A DNA stretch of 64,000 nucleotides, taken from positions 1-64,000 of the forward strand of contig CAHJWN010000006.1 of assembly GCA_903642265.1 (NCBI GenBank). Reading direction: 5' to 3'. The stretch is from Acidobacteriaceae bacterium. Lineage in GTDB: Bacteria > Acidobacteriota > Terriglobia > Terriglobales > Acidobacteriaceae. Below, piece by piece: positions 17,825 to 27,596 of this stretch (positions are counted from its first letter, which is position 1; each line of letters begins with the position of its first letter). Position numbers and translations under genes: made by a program. Under the pieces are notes generated by a model that made no database searches, was not told where the DNA came from, and was given only the letters and a program-made list of their open reading frames with translations.

Positions 17825-20530
17825 ATGGCTACCAATCTCGTTTCGCCAGACCAGACCGCCATCCAGACCGACCACTCCGCCGAAGTCGCCGAGTGGATCG
17901 AGGCCTTCGACGATCTCGTCGCCTCCGACTGGCAGCACAGCGCCGAAGTCCTTGCCGCTCTGCGCCAGCGCGCCCGTGAAGCCGGCGTACCCGCGCCGAC
18001 TGAGCTCACCACGCCTTACCGCAATACCATCCCGAAACACGACGAAGTTTCCTACCCCGGCGACCGTGCGCTCGAGCGACGCGTCGAGAGCCTCATCCGC
18101 TGGAATGCCATGGCTATGGTCCACGGCCAGAACAAGAAAGACACCGGCATCGGCGGCCACATCTCTACCTACTCCTCGCTCGCCACGCTCCTTGAAGTCG
18201 GCTTCAACCACTTCTTCCATGCCAAATACGCGTCGTCTACCGGAGCAGCACAGCAGCCTGGCGACTTCATCTACTTTCAGGGCCACGCCTCACCCGGCGT
18301 CTATGCCCGCGCCTACCTGGAAGGCCGCTTCGACGAGTCGCGCCTCGGCAACTTCCGCCATGAGCTTCGCGGCGAGCCCGGCCTCTCCTCCTACCCGCAC
18401 CCTTGGCTCATGAAGGATTTCTGGAACTTCCCAACCGTCTCCATGGGCATCGGCCCGCTCAACGCCATCTACCAGGCGCGGTTCATGAAGTACCTCGAAA
18501 ATCGGGGCCTTATCGAAGCCACTCCACGCAAAGTCTGGGCCTTCGTCGGCGATGGCGAGACGGATGAGGTCGATACGCTCGGCGCCATCTCGCTCGGCGC
18601 GCGCGAGAAACTCGATAACCTGATCTTCGTCGTCAACTGCAACCTGCAGCGGCTCGACGGCCCCGTTCGCGGCAATAAGCGCATCATCGACGAGCTCGAA
18701 GGCGTCTTCCATGGAGCTGGCTGGAACGTCATCAAGGTCATCTGGGGCAGCGATTGGGACGCCCTCTTCGAAAAGGACCACACCGGACTGCTGCTCCGCC
18801 GCATGGAAGAGTGTGTCGACGGCGACTACCAGACGTTCAAAGCCAAGGATGGTGCCTATCTCCGCGCAAATTTCTTCGGCAAGTACCCCGAGCTCCTCGA
18901 ACTTGTGAAAGATATTCCCGATGACGAGCTCATCAAGCTCCATCGCGGCGGACACGATCCCGCCAAGATCTACAACGCTTACAAGCGCGCACTCGAACAC
19001 AAGGGCAGCCCAACGGTCATCCTCGCCAAAACAGTCAAAGGCTATGGTCTGGGATCCGCTCAGGCACGGAATGCCACGCACTCCGAGAAAAAATTAGCCG
19101 ACGATGCCCTCGCCGCCTTCGTCAAACGCTTTGACATCCCCATCCCCGAGCAGGCTGCCAAAGATGGAGCCTTCTATCGTCCTAGTCCGGACTCCCCCGA
19201 AATTGCATACATGCAGCAGCGCCGCAACGAATTAGGCGGCTACCTGCCCGCCCGCGAGACACCAAAACTCGACTTCAAAGCTCCCACACTCGATTACTTC
19301 AAGGAGTGGACCGCCGGTTCCGGCAAACGTGCCGTCTCGACCACCATGGGCTACGTCAACATCCTCAAGCACCTGCTCAAGGATCAAACCTTCGGCAAGT
19401 ATGTAGTTCCCATCGTCCCCGATGAAGGCCGCACCTTCGGCCTCGAGTCCGTGATCCGGCAGGTCGGCATCTACGCCCCCGAAGGCCAGAAGTACACGCC
19501 GCACGATTCGGACATGCTCCTCTTCTACCGCGAGGCCAAGGACGGTCAGATCCTCGAAGAAGGCATCACCGAGGCCGGTTCCATGGCATCCTTCACCGCC
19601 GCCGGAACCGCCTACTCGAACTACGGCGTTCCATCAATCCCCTTCTACATGTACTACTCGATGTTTGGCTTTCAGCGCATCGGCGACATGGTTTGGGCGT
19701 TCGCAGATTCGCGCGGCAAAGGCTTCCTGATGGGCGGCACAGCAGGCCGCACCACTATGCTCGGCGAGGGGCTTCAGCACCAGGACGGCCAGTCGCTCGT
19801 CCTCTCGAGCACCGTACCAACCTGCCTCACCTACGATCCCGCCTACGTCTTCGAACTCGCAATCGTTCTCCAGGACGGCATCCGCCGCATGTATCAGGAG
19901 TCAGAAGACGTCTTCTACTACGTCACCATGTACAACGAGGACTACGAGCAGCCAGCGATGCCCGAAGGTGCGGCAGAAGGGGTTCTCAAGGGCCTCTACA
20001 AATTCCGCGCTGCTGCCTCCGGCCCAGCCCAGGCACAGCTCTTCGGAAGCGGGCCGATTCTCAACGAGGTACTCCGCGCCCAGACCATCCTCGCTGAAAA
20101 GTACTTGATCCCCACCGATGTCTGGAGCGTTCCCAGCTACACTGAACTCCGCCGCGAAGCTCTTGCCGTGGAACGCTGGAACCGTCTCCACCCGGCCCAA
20201 CCCGAGCGCAAGCCCTACGTGGTCACAGTCCTCGAAGGCGCCGCTGGCCCCATCATCGCCGCCAGCGATTACATGAAGTCGATGTCTGACTCGCTTGCTC
20301 CCTGGCTGAATGTCAGCAACCAGCGCCTTGTCTCGCTCGGCACGGACGGCTTCGGCCGCTCCGACAACCGGGAACACCTCCGCCGCCACTTCGAAGTTTC
20401 TGCCGAAGCCATCGTCGGAGCTACCCTGTCCAAGCTTGCTCGCGACGGCAAAATCAAACCCAGGAAAGCCCAACAAGCCCTCGCTGAACTTAACCTTGAC
20501 TCCGAAGCTCAGGATCCTGCCCACGCCTGA
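17825..20530 (+). CDS. aceE: Pyruvate dehydrogenase E1 component, homodimeric type
   Basis: 901 residues from ATG 17825 (AGGGG about 11 bases upstream); an in-frame ATG 20 codons earlier would add a hydrophobic stretch not typical of the family. E. coli AceE has 887. Seen: GHISTYSS, FQGHASPG, the thiamine-diphosphate motif from Gly242 (GDGETDE ... NCNLQRLDGPVRGN), LAKTVKGYG, and the C-terminal transketolase-like regions with GGTAGRTTMLGEGLQHQDG. It decarboxylates pyruvate and reductively acetylates the lipoyl domain of E2. The E2 and E3 genes are not in the window. The next gene is a degenerate E1-alpha-like protein. Confidence 0.95.
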   Translation: MATNLVSPDQTAIQTDHSAEVAEWIEAFDDLVASDWQHSAEVLAALRQRAREAGVPAPTELTTPYRNTIPKHDEVSYPGDRALERRVESLIRWNAMAMVHGQNKKDTGIGGHISTYSSLATLLEVGFNHFFHAKYASSTGAAQQPGDFIYFQGHASPGVYARAYLEGRFDESRLGNFRHELRGEPGLSSYPHPWLMKDFWNFPTVSMGIGPLNAIYQARFMKYLENRGLIEATPRKVWAFVGDGETDEVDTLGAISLGAREKLDNLIFVVNCNLQRLDGPVRGNKRIIDELEGVFHGAGWNVIKVIWGSDWDALFEKDHTGLLLRRMEECVDGDYQTFKAKDGAYLRANFFGKYPELLELVKDIPDDELIKLHRGGHDPAKIYNAYKRALEHKGSPTVILAKTVKGYGLGSAQARNATHSEKKLADDALAAFVKRFDIPIPEQAAKDGAFYRPSPDSPEIAYMQQRRNELGGYLPARETPKLDFKAPTLDYFKEWTAGSGKRAVSTTMGYVNILKHLLKDQTFGKYVVPIVPDEGRTFGLESVIRQVGIYAPEGQKYTPHDSDMLLFYREAKDGQILEEGITEAGSMASFTAAGTAYSNYGVPSIPFYMYYSMFGFQRIGDMVWAFADSRGKGFLMGGTAGRTTMLGEGLQHQDGQSLVLSSTVPTCLTYDPAYVFELAIVLQDGIRRMYQESEDVFYYVTMYNEDYEQPAMPEGAAEGVLKGLYKFRAAASGPAQAQLFGSGPILNEVLRAQTILAEKYLIPTDVWSVPSYTELRREALAVERWNRLHPAQPERKPYVVTVLEGAAGPIIAASDYMKSMSDSLAPWLNVSNQRLVSLGTDGFGRSDNREHLRRHFEVSAEAIVGATLSKLARDGKIKPRKAQQALAELNLDSEAQDPAHA

Positions 20531-20736
20531 TTCCTCCTTAAATACTTATTCGAAGCCGTCGTGCTGAGCGCAGCAAGCATTCCTGCATCCACTAATGCTC
20601 TTGAGCTGCATCAACGCGAGCCTAAGCCCAACACAAACCGGCTCACGAAACTTGACAAATGCGCCATCCCAGATGCCACGATAACTGATTGGACTCGCGT
20701 ACATTCCAGTCACGGTCCTGACCTAAGCTAAACGAT

Positions 20737-21546
20737 ATGAAGACCTTGACCCGAAAGCCAGGGGGAGTAACCCCCACCATTTCGCCGCAAAAGGACCCCG
20801 CTCCGGCCTGGGAAAATCCACTCATTCCCAACAGGCGCCTGCGCGAACTCTATACGGCAATGGTCGAACTCCGCCTGCTGGAGAAACACAGGCACCCCCG
20901 CAGATCCTCTGTCGGCGCCGAGGCCTGCCGCGTCAGCACCGCCCTCTCCCTCCTCCCGGGGGATCTCGCCAGCGAGGCCACACTCTCTCCTGCAACCGCC
21001 TTCCTTCGCGGGGCCAGGTTGTCCCATCTCGCCTCGGCAACCGGTCAACTCCCAGCCGTCAAGGACACAGCAGCGCGGCTCAACCTGTCCATCGGGGCCG
21101 CTCTTGCTTCACCTGGAAAGGGCAAGCTCGTCCTCGCCTACGTCCAACCTGGCGAACTCGCTCTCCGCGAGTGGAAGCCGATCCTTCGTCTCGCCGCAAC
21201 CCTCAACGCACCCATCCTCATCGTCGTTCTCCCGGCAATCGCCAAGTCTCCTGGCCAACTCAGCCTCGTCTCCTCCACCTGCGGCACACCCGGGATCCCT
21301 GTCGACGCCGCCGACGCGGTCGCCCTCTACCGAGTGGTGCAGGAGTCCATGCTCCGTATTCGCGCCGGCGGGGGGCCGGTTCTAATGGAGTGCATCCCGT
21401 TCCAGCCCACCGGCCAGAAGAGCCTGCCGGCAGATCCCATCCTGAACATGCGCGAGTCGCTCCTCAACCGGAAGCTTGCGACCGAGTCATGGTTCACCTC
21501 GGTTCAAAGCCGCTTCGAGGCGCGACTGGTAACAGCAGGTATGTAG
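20737..21546 (+). CDS. Degenerate E1-alpha-like (2-oxoacid dehydrogenase) protein lacking a ThDP motif
   Basis: 269 residues. The frame follows the E1-alpha fold: RLRELYTAMVELRLLEK at the start (compare LLxLYxxMxxxRxxE), then SVGAEACRVSTAL (compare GqEA), and near the end GIPVDAADAVALYRVVQES and VLMECIP (compare GxxVDGxDxxAVxxA and LIExxTYR). The region that should carry the GDG...N thiamine-diphosphate and magnesium motif reads LVLAYVQPGELALREW ... ILIVVLP, with neither GDG nor the Asn. The phosphorylation-loop sequence is also gone. Inferred: a pseudoenzyme with a structural or regulatory role, possibly linked to the pyruvate dehydrogenase encoded 206 bases upstream. An independent start is likely. 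Confidence 0.6.
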   Translation: MKTLTRKPGGVTPTISPQKDPAPAWENPLIPNRRLRELYTAMVELRLLEKHRHPRRSSVGAEACRVSTALSLLPGDLASEATLSPATAFLRGARLSHLASATGQLPAVKDTAARLNLSIGAALASPGKGKLVLAYVQPGELALREWKPILRLAATLNAPILIVVLPAIAKSPGQLSLVSSTCGTPGIPVDAADAVALYRVVQESMLRIRAGGGPVLMECIPFQPTGQKSLPADPILNMRESLLNRKLATESWFTSVQSRFEARLVTAGM

Positions 21547-21794
21547 AATCACACCCCTCAGGCCTGATCTTGGCTGCATAGAAGCTTCCGAGGCTAGGTC
21601 CTCCCGCCGACGAATCCACGACGTGGTCTAGCAAAACGTTGAGGATATTCAGTTTTCTGGCATCAAGCGTGTCGAACTACTTCGCGATGCATTGAGCGGA
21701 CCGGCTGCAAAAAACGAAAGCTTCGCCGCCCAGATCACCTGGGCTCGACAACCTTCATTCCACTCAGGCCAGCAGATAGCAAGCCAGTGAGACT

Positions 21795-22739
21795 TCAGGC
21801 ACTGACCCGGCTCGCATTCCGGAAATATTCAATAGACAGTTTCAGACCTTCGTTTAGCGACACGGTAGGCTCCCATCCCAATAGTGTCTTCGCCTTTGTG
21901 ATGTCCGGGCGCCGTCTTGTCGGATCGTCGATCGGCAAGTCTTTGAAGATGATCTCCGATGTCCCACCCGTGACCTTCAGCACCTCGCGTGCACACTCGA
22001 GAATCGTCCACTCAACGGGATTGCCGATGTTCACGGGAAGCGCCTCCCCAGACTTTGACAGCCGCATTATTCCATCGATCAGATCGGACACGTAGCAGAA
22101 GCTGCGGGTCTGCGACCCATCGCCATAAACGGTCAGCGGTCCTCCGCTGAGAGCCTGGATCAGCAGGTTGGAGATCACGCGGCCATCGTTTTTCTGCAGC
22201 CGTGGACCGTAAGTGTTAAAGATGCGCACCAGATGCGTATTCACCTTGTAGTAGCGGTGATAGGCCATGACGGTGGCTTCAGAAAATCGTTTCGCTTCGT
22301 CATACACGGAGCGCGGCCCAATGGGATTAACTCGTCCCCAGTAAGTCTCTACCTGGGGATGGACCTCCGGATCGCCGTAGCACTCTGACGTAGACGCGTG
22401 AAGATACTCCGCCTCATATTTCCTGGCTAGCTCCAACGTGTTGAGTGTTCCCGCCGATCCCACCAGCAGCGTTTCTACACCCAGCCGCGTGTAGTCCACC
22501 GGACTGGCGGGTGAGGCAAAGTTGAAGAGATAGTCAATTTTGCCGAGGTCAAATGGCTTCGTAATGTCGGCTTCGACAAACTCAAATCGCGGCTCGGTCT
22601 TCAAGTGAGCTAAGTTTGCCCGGTCCCCCGTGCAAAAGTTGTCGACACCAACTACAGAGCAGCCTTCAGAAAGCAGCGCGTCACACAAGTGCGAGCCTAA
22701 GAAACCGGCGGCACCTGTAACCAGGACCCTCTTCGCCAT
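21795..22739 (-). CDS. UDP-glucuronate decarboxylase (UDP-xylose synthase) family epimerase
   Basis: 314 residues, extended short-chain dehydrogenase. Seen: NAD loop VTGAAGFLGSHL, FNFASPASPVDY (the SPASP signature of UDP-xylose synthases), STSECYGDP with the catalytic Ser/Thr and Glu, YDEAKR (YxxxK), and RIFNTYGPRL, FCYVSDLIDG and RRRPDITKAK in the usual order. Known reaction: UDP-glucuronate to UDP-xylose and CO2. The adjacent upstream gene makes UDP-glucuronate, so the two steps form a pathway supplying UDP-xylose to the divergent exopolysaccharide genes. The 42-base gap to ugd suggests co-transcription. Confidence 0.88.
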   Translation of the reverse strand: MAKRVLVTGAAGFLGSHLCDALLSEGCSVVGVDNFCTGDRANLAHLKTEPRFEFVEADITKPFDLGKIDYLFNFASPASPVDYTRLGVETLLVGSAGTLNTLELARKYEAEYLHASTSECYGDPEVHPQVETYWGRVNPIGPRSVYDEAKRFSEATVMAYHRYYKVNTHLVRIFNTYGPRLQKNDGRVISNLLIQALSGGPLTVYGDGSQTRSFCYVSDLIDGIMRLSKSGEALPVNIGNPVEWTILECAREVLKVTGGTSEIIFKDLPIDDPTRRRPDITKAKTLLGWEPTVSLNEGLKLSIEYFRNASRVSA

Positions 22740-22781
22740 AAATCGTTATCTTTCTCCCAGAGCAGATCCGGATACCGTGTT

Positions 22782-24197
22782 CTAGACTGCAGCGACTTCG
22801 GGCACCGCATCTCGAACCGGGTACGCCGTGGGACGGCCAATGCTGATGTACGTGAATTTTGCTTCCGACATAATGGCCGGATCAAACATGTTTCGACCAT
22901 CGATCACGATCGGGTAGCGCATCACCTTGTTCAATCGGTCCAGATCGAGATCTTTGAACTCCGACCAGTCGGTCAGGATCAGCAGCGCGTCACAATCGTC
23001 GGCAGCTGCATAGGCATTGTCTGCATAGCTCATCTGACGGCTTTCAGGCACCACTTCTTTGGTCCGCGACATAGCCGCAGGGTCAAAGGCGACAATCGAG
23101 CAGCCTTCAGCCATCAGCATCTTTACAAGCTCGATCGCAGGTGAGTCACGGATGTCATCCGTTTCGCCCTTGAAGGCGAGCCCAAGTACGCCCAGCTTTT
23201 TTCCGCGAAGTGTCCAAAGTGCTGCGCGCACCTTGCGCACGAAGCGCGCCTTCTGGCTGACGTTAATGCGTTCCACCTCGGCCAGCAGGTTGAAGTCGAT
23301 GCCAAGCTGGTCGGCTACCGAGCGAAATGCGGCAACGTCTTTCGGAAAGCACGATCCACCATACCCGATTCCGGGGCGGAGGAACTTTGGCCCGATGCGC
23401 GAGTCAAGTCCGAGCCCCAGTGCAACCTGCTGCACATTGGCATCTGTTGCTTCGCAAAGGTTTGAGACTGCATTGATAAACGAGATCTTCAGTGCGAGAA
23501 ATGCATTCGAAGCATGCTTGATGATTTCGGCACTCTTGGTGGAAGTCAGCAGCAGCGGTGGCACTGCATGCTCATTACAGCTGCCGGCAATTGCACCCGG
23601 CGTCGTGTAATAAGTGCCTTCGGTCAGCGGCTTGTAGATCGCACTCAGCATCGCTGCAGCCCGTTCACTATCAGCACCAACGACGATGCGATCGGGGTGG
23701 AGAAAGTCGGCCACGGCCGTTCCCTCGCGCAGGAATTCTGGATTCGAGACCACGTCAAAGAGGTGTCGCGCGACGCCGTTCCGCTCCATCGCGCGCCTGA
23801 TCCACTCATTCGTATAGACCGGCACCGTGCTCTTCTCGACGATCACCGTGTACTTGGTCAGCGAGCGCGCAATCTCGCAGGCTACCGCCTCCACATACGA
23901 CAGATCGGCGTCGCCCGTTTCACTTTGTGGAGTTCCAACAGCAATAAAGATGGCGTTGCACTCCCGAGTCGCCTCGGAAAGGTCCGTCATGAACTTGATC
24001 TTGGTGTTGCGGTAGCGTCCAAGCAGCTCTGGCAAATGCTCTTCGTGGATCAGCGTGTCGCCAGCGCGCAAAGCATCTACCTTGCGCTGATCGTTATCTA
24101 CGCAGATGACCTGGTGACCCATCTCGGCAAAGCAAACAGCGGCTACCAGGCCTACGTATCCTGATCCAACGACCGCAATCTGAATCGATGACGACAT
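22782..24197 (-). CDS. ugd: UDP-glucose 6-dehydrogenase
   Basis: 471 residues from the ATG at 24197, chosen for AGGAG 10 bases upstream and because IAVVGSGYVGLV follows at once; an upstream in-frame start would add 27 unrelated residues. Seen: the Rossmann glycine loop, VEKSTVPV, SNPEFLREGTAV, the central helix with ALKISFINAVSN, the catalytic Cys in GYGGSCFPKD, and the C-terminal GLAFKGETDDIRDSP. It oxidises UDP-glucose twice to UDP-glucuronate with two NAD+. It is divergent from the Wzz-kinase gene across about 117 bases that should hold both promoters. Confidence 0.95.
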   Translation of the reverse strand: MSSSIQIAVVGSGYVGLVAAVCFAEMGHQVICVDNDQRKVDALRAGDTLIHEEHLPELLGRYRNTKIKFMTDLSEATRECNAIFIAVGTPQSETGDADLSYVEAVACEIARSLTKYTVIVEKSTVPVYTNEWIRRAMERNGVARHLFDVVSNPEFLREGTAVADFLHPDRIVVGADSERAAAMLSAIYKPLTEGTYYTTPGAIAGSCNEHAVPPLLLTSTKSAEIIKHASNAFLALKISFINAVSNLCEATDANVQQVALGLGLDSRIGPKFLRPGIGYGGSCFPKDVAAFRSVADQLGIDFNLLAEVERINVSQKARFVRKVRAALWTLRGKKLGVLGLAFKGETDDIRDSPAIELVKMLMAEGCSIVAFDPAAMSRTKEVVPESRQMSYADNAYAAADDCDALLILTDWSEFKDLDLDRLNKVMRYPIVIDGRNMFDPAIMSEAKFTYISIGRPTAYPVRDAVPEVAAV

Positions 24198-24314
24198 AAT
24201 AAGTGTTCTCCTGGGGAATGACGGCTTAGCTTTCATTCTAAGCTGAGATCGGCGGAACTCAGCAACCCGACGATTCAATCATCTGCGACAGCGGCATTCA
24301 GCTACAATCATGCG

Positions 24315-26540
24315 ATGGCTCCGCCTATTGGGCAACTCAGCACACCGTTAGGTGTGCCGGACCTTGGATTTATTGTCACCAGCGCGACAGACTCCACTCT
24401 GTTTGAGTCGCTCATCGTCCTGAAAAAACGCCGACTTATCGTAGGTGCATGTGTACTCGGCGCCCTGGCCTATGGGATCTACAAGTCCTATACACAGCCC
24501 AGGATCTACGACGCGGCTTCAAAGATTGAAGTGCGTAGCGGCGCATCGCAGGAGTTCAAGGTAGACCCCGTGCAGTCTTTGGGGTCGTCGGACGGTGGAA
24601 GCAATAAGATGGCAGCCGAGGTCGTCATTCTGCAGAGTGACTCGCTCCTCTTCACTGTCGCTACTGAGCTGAATCTCGCAAACAACGCCGATTTTCTGGA
24701 CGGCAAGAAGCCAGCAATCTACCAGTCTCTGGCTGATCTTAGTGTGCGTGAAGCTACGCTTCGACGCTTCCATTCGAACTTTAAGGTTCAACTGGTTCCG
24801 AAGACAGACATCATTCGTCTCAGCTACTCCAGCCTAGACGCCAAGCTATCGGCTGAGATCATTAACCGCATCGTTGCCGACTACATTCAGCGCAGCTATG
24901 AAACCCGCTATCTTTCGACTCAGCGCGTCTCGCAGTGGCTGTCTGGGCAGCTTGACGATCTAAAACGGCAGGTTGAGACCTCGCAGGAGCAGATGCTCGA
25001 CCTGCAGCGTAAGCTCGGCACTCTAGGTTTCGATCCAAGCCACAATCAGAACGCGACGGCGCTCGAAGATCTCTCCACTGCAGTTGCGCAGGCGGGCATC
25101 ACCCGCATTCTTGCTGAATCGCGCTACCGCGAGATGGCAACCATGGATCCGAACACGATTGAGGATTCCATTGATTCAACTCACGGCTCCACGGCACCTG
25201 CTCTTACCACGCTCCGAGCTTCGATCTCAACTGCCAAGGCGACGCTGGCTGATCTGCAAGCCAATCTCGGTCCAAATCATCCCCAGGTAAAGGCGCAGAA
25301 GGCTCAGTTAGAGGCTCTCCAGGTAGAGCAGGATTCCGAGCAAAGCCGCCTTCTTGCACAAGCGAAAGAAAACTTCGTCATTGCCAAAGCAAGCGAGCAA
25401 CGCATTCTTGAATCGTTGGATTCCGAGAAGGCCAAAGCGTACAAGATGCGCGACAACCTCGTCGAATACACTCTTCGCACCCGCGAATATGAGTCGAACC
25501 GAACCCTCTACGAGGGTCTATTGCAGCGTCTTCGCACGGCGGGTGTAGAGGCCGGCCTTGAATCGCTCGAGATCGATGTGGTCGACCCTGCGATGCCGGC
25601 AGCTGCTCCAACTCTTAGGCCCAAATCCACAATCGTCCTCACCGCGCTGATTGTAGGTGCAACCCTCGGCATCATCCTGGCGTTTCTGCTGGAGAGCCTT
25701 GACACCGGGATCCACAGCATTGCCGATGTCGAGAGTATTACTCAACTTCCTTCGCTCGCGATGGTGCCCAAAGTCAGACGCGGCGGAGAGGTTCTAGAGT
25801 CGATGAGCATCGCGCAGAAGAATCTCGACACACTCACCTCGCCTAAGTCCCAGTTCTCTGAAGCTCTACGTTCGCTGCGGACCTCGCTCTTGCTCTCAAG
25901 CGCAAGCCCGCCCAAGTACATTCTGTTCACGAGTGCAACCCCCGCCGAAGGCAAGACCACCATCGCCACCAACACCGCCGTGATCTTTGCGCAGGGAGGA
26001 ACGCGCGTTCTACTCATCGATGCAGACATGCGTCGTCCCGCAATCCATCCCCGATTCGGAATCAGCGGCAGGACCGGCCTCAGCACGCTGCTTACCGGTA
26101 GCAGCACCTTCGCGGACACCATCCAGAACGTCCCCGAGGCACCCACGCTCGACATCATTGTCAGCGGGCCTGTTCCACCATTTCCTGCTGAACTTCTCGG
26201 CTCCAAAGCCATGCTTGCCTTATTGAAGAGCGCGGGAGAACTCTATGACTACATCCTCATCGACTCACCGCCCATACTCTCCGTCACGGATGGCGTCATT
26301 CTTGCGCGCGAAGCGGATGCTGTAGTTCTGGTTGTGCGGCACGGAAAGTCCAGCCGTCACATTATTCGCCGTGCCCGCGACCTCCTGATTCGCGCTGATG
26401 CCCCAATTACCGGCATCGTCCTTAATGCTGTTGACCTTAACTCGTCTGAATACCAGGGTTACTACGGTGAGGCCGGATACCACTATGCGGGCGTAGATGC
26501 GTCAGCATGGGAGTCGCAAGACTCCGGGAAGAAGGCGTAA
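24315..26540 (+). CDS. Wzz-type polysaccharide co-polymerase fused to a BY-kinase domain
   Basis: 741 residues. Residues about 30-450 are a Wzz/GNVR chain-length domain: a transmembrane segment near 40-60, a long coiled coil with LADLQANLGPNHPQVKAQ, and a second membrane segment near 435-460. The C-terminal part is a bacterial tyrosine kinase of the CpsD/Wzc type, with Walker A ATPAEGKTT (Lys547), Walker A' LIDADMRRP and Walker B YILIDSPPI. The tail carries only a few tyrosines (YQGYYGEAGYHY). It should control exopolysaccharide chain length and export from the inner membrane, with the Wza-like protein encoded two bases downstream. Confidence 0.9.
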   Translation: MAPPIGQLSTPLGVPDLGFIVTSATDSTLFESLIVLKKRRLIVGACVLGALAYGIYKSYTQPRIYDAASKIEVRSGASQEFKVDPVQSLGSSDGGSNKMAAEVVILQSDSLLFTVATELNLANNADFLDGKKPAIYQSLADLSVREATLRRFHSNFKVQLVPKTDIIRLSYSSLDAKLSAEIINRIVADYIQRSYETRYLSTQRVSQWLSGQLDDLKRQVETSQEQMLDLQRKLGTLGFDPSHNQNATALEDLSTAVAQAGITRILAESRYREMATMDPNTIEDSIDSTHGSTAPALTTLRASISTAKATLADLQANLGPNHPQVKAQKAQLEALQVEQDSEQSRLLAQAKENFVIAKASEQRILESLDSEKAKAYKMRDNLVEYTLRTREYESNRTLYEGLLQRLRTAGVEAGLESLEIDVVDPAMPAAAPTLRPKSTIVLTALIVGATLGIILAFLLESLDTGIHSIADVESITQLPSLAMVPKVRRGGEVLESMSIAQKNLDTLTSPKSQFSEALRSLRTSLLLSSASPPKYILFTSATPAEGKTTIATNTAVIFAQGGTRVLLIDADMRRPAIHPRFGISGRTGLSTLLTGSSTFADTIQNVPEAPTLDIIVSGPVPPFPAELLGSKAMLALLKSAGELYDYILIDSPPILSVTDGVILAREADAVVLVVRHGKSSRHIIRRARDLLIRADAPITGIVLNAVDLNSSEYQGYYGEAGYHYAGVDASAWESQDSGKKA

Positions 26541-26542
26541 CG

Positions 26543-27565
26543 ATGAACAGAATTTTCTCCGGCAGCTTTTCGTCGCGTCAGGCTCGTCTCAAGCTGCGGA
26601 ACCGTGGCGTTGTACCTCTGGTCCTGGTCGCCATCCTTGCCCTGGTGCATCCTGCTTTGGCGCAATTTAGCGGCCCCGGAGTCAAGACGGCCATTCCACA
26701 TCTCAGTGGGGACGCCATCACCACCGATCCCGCTGTGCTCCACCCGAGAAGCAGGCAAATCTACCTGAATGCCGGTGACCTCGTGGCCATCCACATCTAC
26801 GGATCGCTCGATTACCAGCCTACCGTTCGTGTCAGCCTGGATGGCACAATCCAGCTACCGCTCGTTGGGATCGTCTCGTTTACGGGCCTGACCCTTGACC
26901 AGGCTGAAACTCTCGTGGCCGAGAGACTCAGAGCCGGCGGGATGTACCGCGATCCGCAGGTGACAATCCAGGTGATCGAGTCTGCAAGCGGGTTCATCAC
27001 TGTTTCAGGCGAGACCCATGCTGTGATCCCTGCGAACTCTGAGCGTCGACTCCTCGAAGTACTTGCAGCCGCTGGCGGCCTTCCTGTCAACGCCAGTCAC
27101 ACGATCACCATCGATCGTCCCGGTGTCGACAAGCCGATCGTCGTCGATCTCGGCAACGATCCCATGCACAGTAAGCAGATCAACGTCCCCCTCTTTCCAG
27201 GCGATACCGTAGTTATCTCCAGAGTTGGCGTCGTCTACATGCTGGGCGAGTTCAAGGTCTCCGGCGTCATTCCCATTCAACAAAACTCTCCACTGACGTT
27301 GCTTCAAGCCACCGCCGTTGCTGGCGGCATTCTCTACGATGGCAAGTACAAAGACATGCGGATCATCCGCACCACTAACGAGCAGCGTTCATTAGTCCAC
27401 GTCGACATCAAGCGTGTCATGCTCGGCAAAGATCCCGATCCCCTGCTGCAGGCGGACGACATCGTCTACCTTCCGAATAGCGACATCAAGGCGGCAATCG
27501 TCTCTGGCGGTCTCAATCTTCTGGTGAACGTTGCGAATCTCGCGCTGATTGCGGCCAGATATTAG
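26543..27565 (+). CDS. Polysaccharide export outer-membrane protein (Wza-like)
   Basis: 340 residues from ATG 26543 (GAAGG 9 bases upstream, 2 bases after the preceding stop). A signal peptide (VPLVLVAILALVHPALAQ) is followed by a Poly_export domain (YLNAGDLVAIHIYG ... VSLDGTIQLPLVG, YRDPQVTIQV) and two SLBB-like beta-grasp repeats (VSGETHAVIPANSERRLLEVL; MLGEFKVSGVIPIQ). No lipobox Cys follows the signal peptide, unlike E. coli Wza. The C-terminus ends in a hydrophobic helix (LNLLVNVANLALIAARY) that could span the outer membrane as Wza does. It works with the Wzz-kinase in the same operon. Confidence 0.88.
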   Translation: MNRIFSGSFSSRQARLKLRNRGVVPLVLVAILALVHPALAQFSGPGVKTAIPHLSGDAITTDPAVLHPRSRQIYLNAGDLVAIHIYGSLDYQPTVRVSLDGTIQLPLVGIVSFTGLTLDQAETLVAERLRAGGMYRDPQVTIQVIESASGFITVSGETHAVIPANSERRLLEVLAAAGGLPVNASHTITIDRPGVDKPIVVDLGNDPMHSKQINVPLFPGDTVVISRVGVVYMLGEFKVSGVIPIQQNSPLTLLQATAVAGGILYDGKYKDMRIIRTTNEQRSLVHVDIKRVMLGKDPDPLLQADDIVYLPNSDIKAAIVSGGLNLLVNVANLALIAARY

Positions 27566-27596
27566 CGCCTCGGGAGTGGCTGCTCACAGCTACAGC

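Noticed and set aside
18290..19081. Minus-strand frame of 263 codons
   Set aside because: Shadow of aceE.
21632..21790. Open stretch of about 52 codons with coding-like composition between the E1-alpha-like gene and the UDP-xylose synthase gene
   Set aside because: No start codon with ribosome site, preceded by an in-frame stop, and no recognisable family; possibly a gene remnant but too short to support.
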